Below are positions 32,257 through 45,718 of a DNA stretch of 64,000 bases, in pieces. The translations under genes were made by a program, and so were the position numbers. The notes under the pieces were generated by a model, which was not told where the DNA came from, did no database searches, and worked only from the letters and a program-made list of their open reading frames with translations. The stretch covers positions 16,926,001 through 16,990,000 of the forward strand of contig NC_079879.1 of assembly GCF_029227915.1 (NCBI RefSeq), read 5' to 3'. Position 1 is the stretch's first letter. Each line of letters begins with the position of its first letter. This stretch comes from Hydractinia symbiolongicarpus. Taxonomy: Eukaryota > Cnidaria > Hydrozoa > Anthoathecata > Hydractiniidae.

Positions 32257-33669
32257 AGACTGAAGTCAGTGAGTTGAGCTGCAAAAAGTGCAAAAATGAT
32301 AATAAGTGTTGTCTTGAATGAAGACGTGATATGTCGTCAGCAAGGACATTCTGAGCACCAGCTACATGGAAAGCCTTCAAACGAAAATTAAAGGTAGCCG
32401 ATAACCAAAACAACTGACGTAAATAGTCCATCATAACAGGGTGATGGGTAGTTCCTTTATTAAGCATAGCAACAGCAGCAGTATTATCGCAGAAGACATG
32501 GATAGTTTTGTTCTTCCAAGTGGGAGCCCAGCGAATAGCAGAAAGAGCTACACACAGGGCTTCCTTAAAATTAATATGCAAAGAGGCAAGAGGGAAATGG
32601 TCTACCCATAGATGAGAATAGAACCAATCACCCTCAAAAAAGGCACCAACAGCGTCAGAGCAAGCATCAGTTTGCAAACTGGTAATAGGTCTTTGGTCAT
32701 ACAAATCGCATTGTCCATTAAACACACTCAAGAACTGATCCCACCAAGCTATATCCCTGTGAAATTCGAGCGTCAAGCGACACTTCGAGGCAGGGGAAGA
32801 CAAGGTGTTCATCAGATCCAGGACACGTCTCAAGAACGTTCTACCACCATACACAAATTTACAAGCCCAATTTAGGCGACCAGCAAGACGTTGCAACTCT
32901 TTCTTAGAGGCTCTCTGCTTGGTTAAAAAATGTGACACTACTTCCCTCAATGCATCCAGTTTAGCATGTGGAAGAGAAAGGGTAAGTGACACAGTGTCAA
33001 GCAGAATTCCAAGAAAAGTAAGTTGCTGGCATGGAGGAACCAACTTAGCAGGGCTAAGCTGAAATCCTAGTGCAACAAGTAATTTACAGAGTGTGTTATA
33101 GGCCTCAAACATTCAGTCTGTGTTCGGCCAATAACAGGAAAATCATTTAGGTAGACAATAACGAGAGGAAAACCTCGTCTTAGCATCATACGACGAACAG
33201 ATTGTGTAAGGCGATGAAATATTCCAGGAGCACTTCGACCTCCAAAAGGAAGTCGAGTATCGACAAGATATAAGTATCGAGTGCTTCCAGAAAACCGCCA
33301 TTTTAGACCAAGCGCAGCATAGTTTGATGGATGAACAGGTGTTAACCGATATGCATGGCGTAGATCAACCTTGGCCATAAAATATCCCTGTTTGATCATA
33401 GCACAGGCATCATCGATAGTTTGAAATTTTTGTTTTTCAATATCAATGTACGTATTGACACCCTTTCCAACTGGCATGGAACAGTCATGTATAATGCGTA
33501 ACTCGTCAGAGTCAGGTTTGGGGACAGCCCCAAGAGCACTGACAATGGTAGGTTTACATTGAGTAAGAACATAGTTACCAGTTTTAAGTTCATCCAGCAG
33601 TGTAGCTTCTACTTTCATATGAGCTGTAGGACTGGTAACAGAAAAGTAGTTATTCATTTCGGCAGGCAA
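32177..33669 (-). pseudogene. DIRS reverse transcriptase and RNase H, broken
   Basis: RT fingers and palm: LGAVPKPDSDELRIIHDCSM near 33540, KVDLRHAYRLTPVHP (motif A) near 33370, LPFGGRSAPGIFHRLTQ near 33250, and motif C as IVYLNDFPVIG near 33155, where the first catalytic Asp of YLDD is Asn. A frameshift near 33110 leads into FLGILLDT, then RNase H with LQTDACSDAVGAFF near 32690, KEALCVALSAI, FCDNTAAVAML near 32505 and LADDISRL near 32340. The changed RT residue would abolish DNA synthesis. Confidence 0.88.
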
Positions 33670-33801
33670 TAAATCAGAGTCCTTAGGAAGAAGCTGAAAA
33701 CCACAGTGAATTCCATTAAGGAGGAAGTCACGATCTGGGTCTTCAGCCAGTTCATTGGTCCATAAGTCAACATTAAGAGGAGTGCGAAATTCTGAGGGTA
33801 G

Positions 33802-35237
33802 TCAATTGTCAGAATTGTGGTTTTGTCCAGAATGAGGTTTGCCACAAGCCTGATTACCAATTTTGCGGTTGCAGACGTGGGTGAATTTACATTCTGTTTT
33901 CTGGCAACCTTTTTGGCGGTTAAAATTACGACATATTTCCACACCGGAAGAAGTATGTGTAGGAAACCCTGAAGACGATCCTGAGGCAGGTGAACCTGAA
34001 TTTCCCTTACTTAAGGTACTGGAAGGGTTACAGACAGGAGGGCAGGCCCAACGAGGTATAAGCATCACTTCATGCAAATGACTATTGTCAAAGCTCCATG
34101 GATAGCCATAAGTGTGCTGAAGAATTCGATATTCATCGTCATACTTTAGCACAGACTCCCAGGTGTACTTTCTAGCCAACTCTAAGATCTTAATGGAATA
34201 AGACAGATGGTCATGTAAATCGGACGAGGTTGGCAATCTGGCAGAAGACAATAATTCATAAAAAAATTTTCAAATTAGCTATGTTATATTGTTCCATGGA
34301 AAGAGATTCCAGTCTTGGCTTCTTATTTCCAATGGCCAACATTAGCGTAGTTTGCGAACCAGGATCAGTAGAAATAACTTTCTCCTGCTCCACAGGACGA
34401 AGACGAGACACCAAATCGACAATACGAAGTGGCTTACCATTTCCAGTGTTGGAAGAAAGTGCAGGGCGCAGAAACAATTCTGAACTACGGTCTTCTTGCT
34501 GGCGAAAAACATCCGATAGGGAGCGTTTGTTGTTGTGACAAGACAGTGCGATTGGTCAACAAATTGGCGGACTGTTGCGGAGCAAGCAAGGAAGCAAAAC
34601 AAGATGGCAGTTGTACGTCAAGAGGTGAAGGGCGGAGATTGTCTTGGACACGATTGGTTGGATTTACAGTTTGCTGCAACGGGGAAGTGCTTAAAATTTG
34701 TGCTGGGCGGGCATTTCTGGAAGAAGCTGAGCGAAGCCTAGCTAATTCTGATTGTCGAGCAGCAATCTGATTGAGAAGGTGTTGCTCTTCTGTTTGTAAA
34801 CTTTCCCTTAGGGATAGTTCTTCCTGTTCTAAGACAGCCAGCTGATTTTGAAGAGCACCTAGCTGAGACGGCGAAGAAGATTTGTTTGGGTTGTTTAGGT
34901 GAGACTGCAAAGGCGAAGATCTTTGGATTGAAGACATTGGGTTATTATCGATAGTTGAGGAAAGTGTTGAAGCAGCTGATATGACAGTGTTGGTAGCGCT
35001 AGAACGACGACCTGGACAGTGACGACTGGGAATACCAAAGTCGTGTAGAGCCAGAAGTTCCTTGCAGCCAGGACATTTTGGGATACGTTTCTTTATGAGT
35101 GTGGACGATTCCTCAAGAGCGACAGACATTGCAGCAGATTGGAAGGTTTGTGAAGTTGAATCTTCATTTTCTGAGCCATCTGGCGTTTGAGTAGGTGAGA
35201 TAAAATATAACAGCATCCATATAGGTGATAAATTCAT
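33802..35237 (-). pseudogene. DIRS Gag-like protein, broken
   Basis: The N-terminal part (35237 down to about 34485) is Ser/Pro/Gln-rich with KCPGCKELLALHDFG and a coiled coil LAVLEQEELSLRESLQTEE. After frame changes near 34480 and 34255 come RIVDLVSRLRPVEQEKV and DLHDHLSYSIKILELARKYT. The C-terminus has a CCCH finger (CRNFNRQKGCQKTECKFTH). Such fingers are typical of Gag of DIRS and related elements and probably bind RNA. Confidence 0.7.
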
Positions 35238-35459
35238 TTTTAATTAGCCAAAGATTGGTTTGATTGCAAAATGATTGATTAGATATAAGTGGATTAATAA
35301 GCAGCAGACATAAGCATAAGAAAAACTGCTAGAACTGAAAAGGAAAACCATGAGGCAACTGCAGCTTACATACTAGCAAGACTGCTGACCAAAATATATG
35401 CTGCTGACCAGAAAAGGCAGATAGGTAAATAGTGAACTAACTATGGGCAATACAAACCA

Positions 35460-35595
35460 GGGTACTGTAGGAAGAAGATCTATATATGTGTGCATTTAAA
35501 CACTCATAAATATATATTTATGAGTCACGAAAATTTGTTGTGCATATTAGAAAAATTTGTGTGCAACTAGAGTACCCAGATCTTCTCCTACAATT
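35460..35595. repeat. Nested inverted repeats upstream of the DIRS element
   Basis: TGTAGGAAGAAGATCT near 35467 is repeated inverted as AGATCTTCTCCTACA near 35577, and between them ACTCATAAATATATATTTATGAGT near 35502 is a near-perfect palindrome. It could be a terminal feature of the DIRS element, a small MITE, or a structured RNA. Confidence 0.45.
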
Positions 35596-36017
35596 TCTAA
35601 CGTGTTCTTAACAAAATCACCCACCTGGAAAATAATAGTCATTTCACATGTCCTTTATAAATATTTGGTTGAGTAAAGCTGTCTCAAGATGTCACGTTAG
35701 GTAGCTAGACAGCTAACGTGACATTCCAGCCCAGCTAGCTAGCTAGAGCTCAAGAATTTTAATGGAAACAAACTTTCAAAACATTTTCTAAACTAAAAGC
35801 CTTTCGCCAATATTGAACAATCAAGCTAAGCGAGATTAATAGACTTTACGTCAGTAATATTCTGACAATTTTGCTTTTATCAACAAAGTAGTTTCTTTAA
35901 CGTTATGTCTTTTTTCGCCCGCCATCTTGCTTAAAAGGCGAGCGCCAAATTTGCATCTCATTATCTTTGGAATTTCAAAAATGCCCAGTATATCTGGGCA
36001 TTATTGTGTCACATGAC

Positions 36018-36095
36018 CAGCCTGTTCCAGGTTTATTATTGGCCACTCCCTAATAACGGCTCAGGGGCCACAAGACCCTGGGGACAAGGTTGCTC
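36018..36095. mobile_element. Short MITE-like inverted repeat, second copy
   Basis: CCAGCCTGTTCCAGG at the left and CCCTGGGGACAAGGTTGC at the right pair as imperfect inverted ends. It is the inverted relative of 29156-29231. Confidence 0.45.
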
Positions 36096-36420
36096 TCTTT
36101 CGAAACCATAATTTTTGCTAAAAATAAAATTGAAATAACGACTTGAAACTTCGTATGAAATGTTTTTAGGCTGATTTAAAATAAAAATAAGGACACAAAA
36201 TATTTTCACTATTACCATAGTTCCTGAGTTCCAGTTTGAGCCATTTTCAGGGACACCGATAAACGATTTTTGACAGTTATAGCAATTTTCACAAAGATCA
36301 TGTGCAAAAAAACATTAAGTGCAATTTTATGATTGAAATATGTGAGAGTAAGTGTTATGTTAGGGTCTAAATAAAAATGTGTGCCATGTTTGATTGGTGC
36401 AAACCAGTTTCTACTTGCAG

Positions 36421-36459
36421 GATGCCCATAAAAGAAAAGTCCCCAAATGTCAGATGCGG
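36421..36459 (+). other. Possible 39-base micro-exon with consensus splice sites
   Basis: TTTCTACTTGCAG precedes and GTAAGT follows a 39-base segment open in one frame (DAHKRKVPKCQMR, 13 codons exactly). Both sites are near consensus. No flanking exons were recognised, so this may be coincidence. Confidence 0.2.
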
Positions 36460-39400
36460 GTAAGTTAATTTTGTCCGCCCCTGCATGAATACGGTTAAGG
36501 TAGTTATATAATTCGCAGATTCCTCAGAGACACTAGATCTCCCTTCCCGAAGTTTTAATAATTATATTCTGTTTTCTTAATTAAATTCATCAATTTTAAG
36601 TTAATATTTGAAAATTTTTGCAAATAGGTTCCCCAGAAATATATGTACTTGTGGGATTTATTCTGTGAATCCAATTTCAAACCTGTAAATAAGGAACACA
36701 GAAATGAAGTTCCTCTCTAAATTTGCAAATTTTAGTTTGATAAAGTTTAGCTAGCTAGATAATAGCTAAATGTAAACAAAATACCAAGCTAAAATATAGG
36801 CTAGCTGTCATTAACACGGTTTTTGATCACGTACTACGTGCTAAACATATTTAAAAACCTTCTTGTTAGCTAGCTAGAGCTACATACACTTGTTTTTCTT
36901 ATTTCAGCAGTTTACTTCTTTATGCCGCTATCTTCGTTCTTAGTGTACAATGCGACACCATGAACTAGTCAGTGATATTTAAATAAATCGAACAAGGTAA
37001 CACCAAACGTTTTTTATAAATACGGTTAGCTCTATAACAAAGTTTGTTTACAAATATAATCGACCACGGCAAAATACAAATAAAAATATTTTTAAAATTC
37101 GTTACATATAAATAACACAATTTGAAACATTTAAATTATTAGATAACAAAAATAATTTTACAAGGGAAGAGAAGTTTGCGCAAGAAAAGATTGTGAAATT
37201 AAAGATTGCGAATCTCATATTGTGTGAAGAAATTGCGAAATTTAAAATTGCGAATTACAGCAATGATCAATGAATTTTTCCACGGAATCGCTTGATATTT
37301 TTTTTCGTCTTAGGTATTTTGAAAATTTCTTTCGATGCAAATAATTCAGGGGATTCCCCTGTAAACCTTCATATAGCAAAACAACGACAGAAATAACTCA
37401 TCTTTTTCTTGGAAATCGACAAAATAATTTTTTTTCTTGGAATTGCGGAAGAAAAGATTGCGAATTTCGGCCAAATTCGCCATCTTTAATTCCGCAATTT
37501 TTCTTCCTGTAAGGTAGCAATAAAAAATTGCCCTATACAAAATAACAAATGTAATAATCTTCGAATTTCATCGTGGCGCACAAAAGTAAAAAATTATGTA
37601 TTCGAATTTATTCAGGATTCTCCCACATATCCCTCTTCTGCTTTGCTTTTATCTTTCTTTGCACTAAAAAAAACAAGAGTCAGTTTGTAAAGACTTTATA
37701 CAAACAGGGAAGAGAGGGTGGCTAGTTATTGGTTGCAAATTTGTAACTTCTGTCTAACATACTAATACTAACACGTTGATATGCACTTTTTTCCTTAAAA
37801 AAATTGAAATTGCATTATATCTGTTTTAGCTGTATACATTTTTGATAGACATCAACAAACCACGCAATTTAATTTGCTAATACTCCTGTAACGTCATCCT
37901 TTTGAGCGGAAGGTTCCCTCGAGAATCAAATAAACTTTTCGTTCCAGTTTGAAAACCTAAAAGTAGGTGTTTTTATCATTTAATTAAATCAGAGTCATGA
38001 GAAATAGAGAGCCTTGGTAATACAACCACTGTTATTGCATAGTGATCACAGAAAATTAAGATGTAAATTCCAGGATTTTCCAGGAAGAAATTGTTTGATA
38101 TTGCAGAACAATTCTGAGAGAAATTGCCTTAAAATTAACCTTAAAAATCACAAGCCCAATAAAACCTTTGGGAATACAAGCATTTCTTTGAGAATTCTTT
38201 GAGATGCATGAAATGCAATCTAGAAATATTTGTGTGATCACTAGGTGCCTAATATGTTGCAGGATTTTACAAAGCTTCTTTATCATTAACATTTTAACCA
38301 TGGCGTTCTGTGGGTCGCTATTGTACAGGCCTTGAAGTTTGCCCTAATATTTCCGAAGAAGGTAATTTATTTTCTCATTTGGAAGATATAATTGATTTTA
38401 TTAGAATCCTATGCTAGAGGACATAAAAGATCATTTGACCGCTTAGGGATGACAATTTGAAAATACACTGAATTAGTGATCTTTGACGCAAAAGGGGCCC
38501 CGTGTCCATAGATTCTCTGCAGTAGTTTTTTTGCTATGTTACCTTGAAGCAACAACGTCAAATTATTAGTTCTGGGAATATAATCGATTTAGTCTTGAGA
38601 ATGAGATTACAGTGAGTGAAGTGTATACTACAGTAACTTTAACTAACTTAGCTCTATATTTCTTTACATGACGAACTTGGAGTTTCTCACTAACGTACTT
38701 TCACTGTAAAACCCAATAAAACATTTTTCTTAGTTTTCAGAGGTATTAAATTTTGTGGAATTGGCACTTTATTCATATCTTTGAAAGAAAATTCATTGAA
38801 AAATATACGTTATTGCCATCCAGTACATTAGTTCTGGAGCATATGGCACTTGAAGTAGTTATTCTGGTCTTGTAAACAAACTTAAACAAAATGTTGGAGT
38901 TGCTGGCTACACAATGGCAACTTCATTTGCAGGCACATGCACATAAAAATTTATGGGACCTTTCATTAATTTTAACAAAATTTAAACGCTAGGATGATAA
39001 TTTTTAAGACTAAAAGAAAAACTTAAATTAAATAGAAAAATAAAAGTAATATAATTTTTTTATAAGCAAAGATAACATAATTAAGTTCTAGAAGCTGTAA
39101 AACATAACATATTGGTCTAAAATCTTTTAAAATCCTAATGAATATTATGACATCACATTGAAGTCTACGAAAAATTAATTGAAAATGATGCTCCATGATA
39201 AAATGCTTGAGAAAATCCTTTTTGCAACGTTTGAAAAAGATTTAATTATTTGGCATTGCAAACATTTTTCTTAACATGATTACTTTTCAGGACAATTCCA
39301 GTACATCTTCAATTTTTTGTCAAAATTCCAGGATTTTCCAGGATTTTTCAGAAATTTTAAGGACCGTGGTCACCTTGTATTGTTTTGCGCTTCGATGCCA

Positions 39401-40555
39401 GGGAAGCTAGAGTAGCCCGAGGAACCAGGAATGGTTTGTCAATAAAATAGCGCTGCAGCTGAAGATTTCTTTGTTGGTGATGATTTAGATGTTATTTGTA
39501 AATTAATAAAAGATATATGTTTCTGAGGAAAATGAAGAATTTATATCTCAAGTGAATACCGTAATTGACGAACTTAGCATACCTCATATATATATGCTAA
39601 GTTACCATATCTCATATAGCAAATTTCCTTGTTTACACAGCGATGAAGTATGTAAAAGTAGGCGAGGATTGTTAAGGCATATAAAACATTCAAAATTTAA
39701 TATGTTTACTACACAGAAGAGGTTTATGGAACGTAACTAATGAGGTTTACAACAAACTTTATGTCATGCTGAAACAGTTTTTCGTAAATCAACTGAACAT
39801 ATATGTCCATTAATACAAAGCAATGTAACCAGCATACAGAAAATGTTCATAAAAAGGTCGCTCAAAACCTGTTGGATTATGCCACGACATTATCGCACTT
39901 TTTCATTTGTGAAACACAAGTGTAAATTACATAAACTTTCATTAAGACAAAGTAAATCAAAATCTCTTAAGACAAAAATTAAAAAAGGACACTAAATCTT
40001 AACGAAACAGCTATTTTTATAGAAACAAGAGTGAAAGAATTATACATTGGCATATTAGTGACAATAAACCTGACACTAATTTCTGATTTTAACAGTTTTA
40101 TTTCTACGCATTTTAAAATCGCTGTTGAATAATACAGATATTATCATGTCATGAACAAGCGAGTTTATTCTAGACTACGTTTCAACAACTACAGCTGTCA
40201 TCAACGGGCAATGATCGTATCACCTTTGGCTATTTATTAGTTGAGAAGATAATTAGAGGATCGAAATCAACCAATCAGATCGCGCAGATGGAAGCAATAG
40301 ATTGATTAAAATCTTTCCCTTTTCTAAAATTCGCTAATGTTACGCTCCTTTTTCTAAAAGTTCGCTTTTTGTTACGTGTGTCCTGAACCTTTCTGCACTT
40401 TCTTCTACATGTTCGCTTTCCGAATTGCGGTAACCATATTTCTGGAAGTTGATAGGAAATACTATTGATATGAGTATTTTTGTCTATACTATTTATCGTT
40501 TCTTTTACTTTTCTTGCTGTCCGAGAAAAGTGAAAACCATTAGCCTACCGTACTC
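36460..40555. other. AT-rich stretch with no supportable gene
   Basis: Only short frames without motifs. The phrase ATTCCAGGATTTTCCAGG occurs near 38080 and 39320, the latter followed by GGACCGTGGTCACC. It resembles ends of hAT-like non-autonomous elements, but both occurrences have the same orientation. Confidence 0.35.
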
Positions 40556-40559
40556 TCGG

Positions 40560-42960
40560 TCTATGATCTTTTTATTGTCCCGGTCAATAATATGATCATT
40601 CTTCCAGCTATGATCCGCAATCTCATTTTTGTCTGTAACTGCGTTGCGTACGGCTCTTTTGTGCTAACATAACTTTCGTTGGCGATTGGTAACGTAGACA
40701 GCCAAGAAGAAGCACCCATTTCTTGGCTCAAATCATTCAGACAGAGTGCGTTTTCGTCCATGTCAGCTCTTAAAGCTGCTAAAATATTATTTTTGCGTTC
40801 AATCTTTCGGTTTTCAAATGTTTCCTTTACAGCCTAACGTTTTAATCAACAGTGACGTATACTTCCTGCTGGTATCAAACTAGTTTAATCATGCGTCAAC
40901 GTTTATGAGTTATCAAATTCAATTACCTACATCTTAGAGAATATTGGCATCCCCAGTCCACCCATCCAAGTTGGTATAGAAAGGAGTTTCCATTCCAAAC
41001 GGTTGCACGTATGTCCACAAGTGATTGCTGGTATGAATTCAGTGTCAATACACTCATCAATTGTTTGAAGAAGATAATCAATATCATGAATTGTTCTCAT
41101 CACGTACGTTGGCTTGTGCTTAAAACCTATCACAAACGCACAATATGCCGTTTGTGGTTCAGTCAAAGCTATCTGAGTTAGAACCTTCAACTTGTCAATC
41201 TAAACATTTACTTTACTTTTGACATAGCTCTCCTTCTTCTCTATGGTACCAATTACTGCTCCAAGATGTTTGTCACTAGAATTTGTTATCTGGACTCCCG
41301 TTTCTGCAAACAACAATTTCGATTTGATTTAAAATTTATCTTCTACAATTAACCACGTTTTCGTCGACTGTAGGAAATAGCCATATTTCGAACCCATTTC
41401 CAAATCCTGCTTCACCATCTATAAAGATTTTCCACAGAACCAGCAGCAGTAATATCATCAGCATAAGCAACTGTTTTCGAATTTAAAGATTTACTTGCAA
41501 GATTAGACAACAACGGTGTTAGTCCCTTGTATCGTCCCTTCAGTTGACTTCAGCTCCATTCTACCAATTATAAATAGTCGCAAAGGAGTAGAAATTCCAA
41601 TATTGTGTAAGAACGCCTTCTTATTAGTCGAGTTAATCAAGATTACTGCTTAAGTTTCATCTCGTTCAAATATGTCATACTTGCATGTATGGCTGACTCA
41701 GCACCTGCGGTATGACCGCACATACTTGTAAAGGACCACAGATATCATTGTCTCCTTCCGCAACACATTCACTACTATTTTTCCAACAAGCCGTCTTACT
41801 ACTTCACCAATACCGATTGATCTTAAGCCTGGATTTTTGTGCAAAGGTATCAACATGCAACATGTGTATAATTTCCTTGATAAAAAAGCGATTGATTTCC
41901 TCAAATCAACACTAGAAGCACCAAAACTATTGGATGGTAATATTCTTTACCAACCATCGGCATCCATCCCGGACGGGCCAGACCCTTCACTAAGTTTTAA
42001 AGTAGTTTTCTTCACAATATCCCCATCTATACTTTCAAATCGAATAGGATGAACAAATGTCTCTGTTCCCGCGAGTAATGTGTCATTGACTGCGAGTCTA
42101 GGATTAGGATGTTTTAGTTTAAACATTTCCAGTGTTTTATCATTCAGAGGAAGTATACCATTCTTCATGTTGGTAGAGAGAAGTATAATGGCTCTGTTAA
42201 CCTCTGCCTTTATCATCAGCTTTGAGGATTTTCTTGATATTTTGGATATGTTGTTACTGAATTTAACTGAAGAAAAGCAGTGTTGTATGGCCACAACTCC
42301 AAACGTCTACCTAAAGCAGCAGCGTGATCTTTCGCTTTAGATGTCTTCGAAGGTTTTTGCAGGAGTGATGGCATTATCATGATAGCCTTGAGGGCGATAT
42401 TTTTCAATGGGCTGCCTACATTGAATTTGTTTATAAGTCTAACTGTCTCCTCAATGTACAGTTTGCCAGCATTTCCAGCTGGCAGCATAAAGATACTCAT
42501 TTTCCAGTAAACAATTTATCGTACACCATGTCAATGTCCGACAAAACATTACATCCCTTCGTGTCACCCCATTTAAATTCGACTTTCTGGAGTTATTTTT
42601 CAGCAACTGACGTCAATGTAATGGTATCCTTTTTAACCGCCGATGATGTAATTTCTTCCAGATTTAACAAATAAATCGTTTTTTACAAAATTTCACAATT
42701 TGTTCTGCCCCTTTTCGTTTGTAAACAATCTTTAACATTTATAACACGTGTACTTTGAAGATCCAAAGTCTTGGTTTTTTTCCCGGATTTTTTAATTTTT
42801 CCGATGAAAAATTGTTTTGTTTTCTTCGCCGATTCCATCAGAAATTCTCTCAGTTGCAATATTATCTCCAGGTTGTTGATGAATATTAACAGTATCAGCA
42901 GGGCAAGCGTTTGGTTCATTCGTTTTCTCGTCATGAAATAACTTAAGTATCATTTTATCC
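40560..42960 (-). pseudogene. Degraded non-LTR-type reverse transcriptase element
   Basis: On the minus strand scattered pieces lie in order: FMLPAGNAGKLYIEETVRLI near 42490, HPIRFESIDGDIVKK and GPSGMDADGW near 42070-41950, LIPLHKNPGLRSIGIGEVV near 41850, the catalytic AYADDITAAGSVENLYRW near 41475, LTEPQTAYCAFVIGFKHK near 41165, a GGLGMPIF end near 40940, and GASSWLSTLPI near 40715. This series belongs to a widespread invertebrate RT family whose name I cannot give with certainty. Many stops and shifts separate the pieces. Confidence 0.7.
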
Positions 42961-45717
42961 ATTTTTTTTTTCTTTCACTCTGTAAGAAAAATCTTCTAGG
43001 GTCCATTTTTTTTCAACAAATATCTGGCTACAAATACCACAAATCCCACCATTTTCAGAAATTTTCCATTTTTTTCACTTTTTAGTGGTACTTGTATCTG
43101 AATTTCTTTGCCTTCCTCGGGAAGCAAGGCAAACGTAGTAGTGGTGGTACTCATAGCTAAACTAACCTGGACTTCCAGTGTAAACCTTCATGCTGCGACT
43201 ACCAACTTTCCGCCATGTTATTCTAATAAAACGCGGCAAACGTAGTAATTTATTCGCAAAAAGTTACCATATTTGAAAATTTTTTTTAAAATTATGCTTG
43301 TTGCGTAGTAGCATAATTAATACATTATATAAACAAACAGTGCGGCAATCAAATCAAAACAAATACATGTGCACTTTTTTTCTCAATAATAAAAAAGTGA
43401 ATATGAACGATTATGATGAATAATTTTCAACAATTGATAAAAGTACATTTAAAAACATCGTGTATCATTCGAGCTTGTATGCAGCATCACCAACTAAGTA
43501 GGACCCTTTCGGTACCATCAATAGTGGGTTGTGTGTGATGCGTTTCTTTTACATCACTGTTTTCAAATAGGCGCGCATCATGGACGGATCCAGGAAATCC
43601 AATAAAACAATTTGTAAAACGTTTCAAATGGTCACAAGTTCCTTGCAAAATAATAGATGGAGAATGTTTTCTGTTAATGTAAACTTCGGGACATTAACAT
43701 TAACTTATATAGTGAAAATTAAATTCAGGGTAGTTAAAGATTTTCATTCTAAAAATCAATCTCTTCGAAGGAGAGACACAAATAATACATTTGATGGAGC
43801 GCAAAATTTAATTATGGCCAGTCGCACTTGGAGCTTTGTTCAAAAAGTAATTGTAATTGTTACGCGGCTAGTGTTGCCACGACATAAATTGGCGCGCAAG
43901 AGCTAACGAACTTCTTATCACTACGAATTACGAAGCTGTCTGCACACACACATTTCAGTTAATGCTCTTATCGGTACGAATTTGGATATTATTTGTTTGT
44001 ATTTTACTAATTTGTGTATTTATCTATATCTTTTGTATGTATTTTCTTAGTGCAAAATTGTTTCTGTGTTTTTGTTTACCTAAGTTATGACAGTAAAGTA
44101 AAGTAAATGAAGTACCTCATTTCCTTTACCAAGAAGTTTGGCAGATTTAAAACGTTGGAAAGCAACTGAATTGCGTCAACTTTTACTTTATACAGGTCCT
44201 TTTGCTTTGCGTAGTGTGTTAGGGCCTTTTTATATGAGACCGGGAAACTCGGTCCACCGAGATATCCCGCATGACCGAGATCTCAGATATTTGCGGAAGA
44301 ACGCGGAAAATTGAAATCGTGTTTATATGGTGCATATTCATCTCGCCCCGGTTACAACGGGAAACTTGGTCAACCGGGCAAGTGATCCGGCATCCCGGTC
44401 AAACGGGATAGATATTTGTTCATGTAAACAGAAAAACCCAGTGGCAAAGTACGGAAAAAGTTTATGTAACCATAGAGGAGCAAATAATTATCACTATTAA
44501 TGCATATCAATGGACATATTTGTTTCTGTATCATAGTGTATTTGTAATAAAAGACAACAAAACCATGAAACATGCTGAAAACACCAGGTTTCACTAAAAT
44601 TACAATTGAGAATGATCTAAGATTAACTTTTAATCCTGTTTCAAGCGTGTGCGAGAGGTTAATGAATAATATTGAAATTGGTCAGAAATGATAATTTTCA
44701 AAAAATTTGAGAAATAATTAATAGTGATAACACAGTTGTTTCAAGCATCAACAGTATCGCTATCTCCTTTTTTCTGTTCTTGGACGCCATATTTGCTTAC
44801 AAATTCACCCCGCCACTTTTAGTTTCGTTTTGTGTCTTATTATGACCACATTTTTTAGAATATACCCTGTTTTTTTTCTAATGTAAATTTAATACTCATA
44901 AAATTATGCTTCTGAATGAAAGTACTTTTAAGATTGTCAAAATTGAACAATTACTTCATAAAAACAATCAATCAAATTCAAATGAAGATGACGCAGTAAA
45001 AATAAATATAGTAGAAACTGTCGAAAAACTCAACGAGATAGAAGAAAAACTTTAGATGCACCATACTGCCATCTTTTTGTAAGTTCAAGTCATTATTCGC
45101 GGTAACAATGAAAGGTTTTAGGAAACGTTTTTGCACATTTCGATGGAACATTTCCGTGGTTAAGCACATACCCTTGCCAATAAGGAGTAAATCTTCTATC
45201 AAAATCTTCTATCAATATCCATATTAAATTTTAAGTGAAATTCAGTTAGTGAAATTTTAGCCGAAAAAAGCTTTGCTAGTCAGTTTATTGTGTTGTTTGA
45301 CATGTTGTCAACTAAATATAGATTACATTTGTTTATAGGCTCATGGCTAACAGCTTACAGTATGGGTGGCGTGAAAAAAACTTCCCTTTAAAAAGTTAAA
45401 CCTTTTCAAAGCTATCGCTGGTGAAAAATGTATAATTATCAAACTGGTAATCGAATTGAAGTATAATCGGTGATCATGACGCACAATAAAATGGAGCAGG
45501 TTGAGCAAATAGGGGTGGGAGAAAATCCCAACAGTAAATACAGACATTTTATGTACATATTTAAAGACATTATTTAATCATATTTTTAACCATATTTTAT
45601 ATGCATATTTGAAAGCATTTTTTAATTATATGTTTTGTGCATATTTAAAGATAATATATTTTTTTTCAGAATTGCTTTTTCATAGACCTCTTTATTTCCT
45701 AAAGTAAAGTTTTACAA
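42961..45717. other. AT-rich stretch; one MITE-like insert, no gene
   Basis: No gene is supported. At about 44217-44460 a GC-richer block contains many half-palindromes of CCGGGAAACTCGGTC and GGTCAACCGGGC type, bounded by TTTTTATATGAGACC and GTAAACAGAAAAACC. It looks like a palindromic MITE. Confidence 0.35.
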
Positions 45718-45718
45718 A

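Larger units (their letters stand above)
31168..35237 (-). mobile_element. DIRS-type tyrosine-recombinase retrotransposon, internal part
   Basis: Minus-strand order: Gag-like protein with a CCCH zinc finger, reverse transcriptase/RNase H, then a tyrosine recombinase that overlaps the RT frame by 80 bases. No integrase, protease or LTRs. This combination is diagnostic for DIRS-like elements. Terminal repeats were not found with confidence; an inverted-repeat structure at 35460-35595 lies just upstream. Confidence 0.88.

Noticed and set aside
35880-35935. Minus-strand ATGGCGG with a YY1-like context as a host promoter
   Set aside because: Only 24 codons open and no continuation found; not enough to call a gene.
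38056-39375. A hAT-like element bounded by ATTCCAGGATTTTCCAGG
   Set aside because: Both occurrences have the same orientation, so they are not terminal inverted repeats.
44906-45055. 49-codon charged frame MLLNESTFKIVKIEQLLHK
   Set aside because: Protein-like, but short, with no homologue, promoter or splice context.
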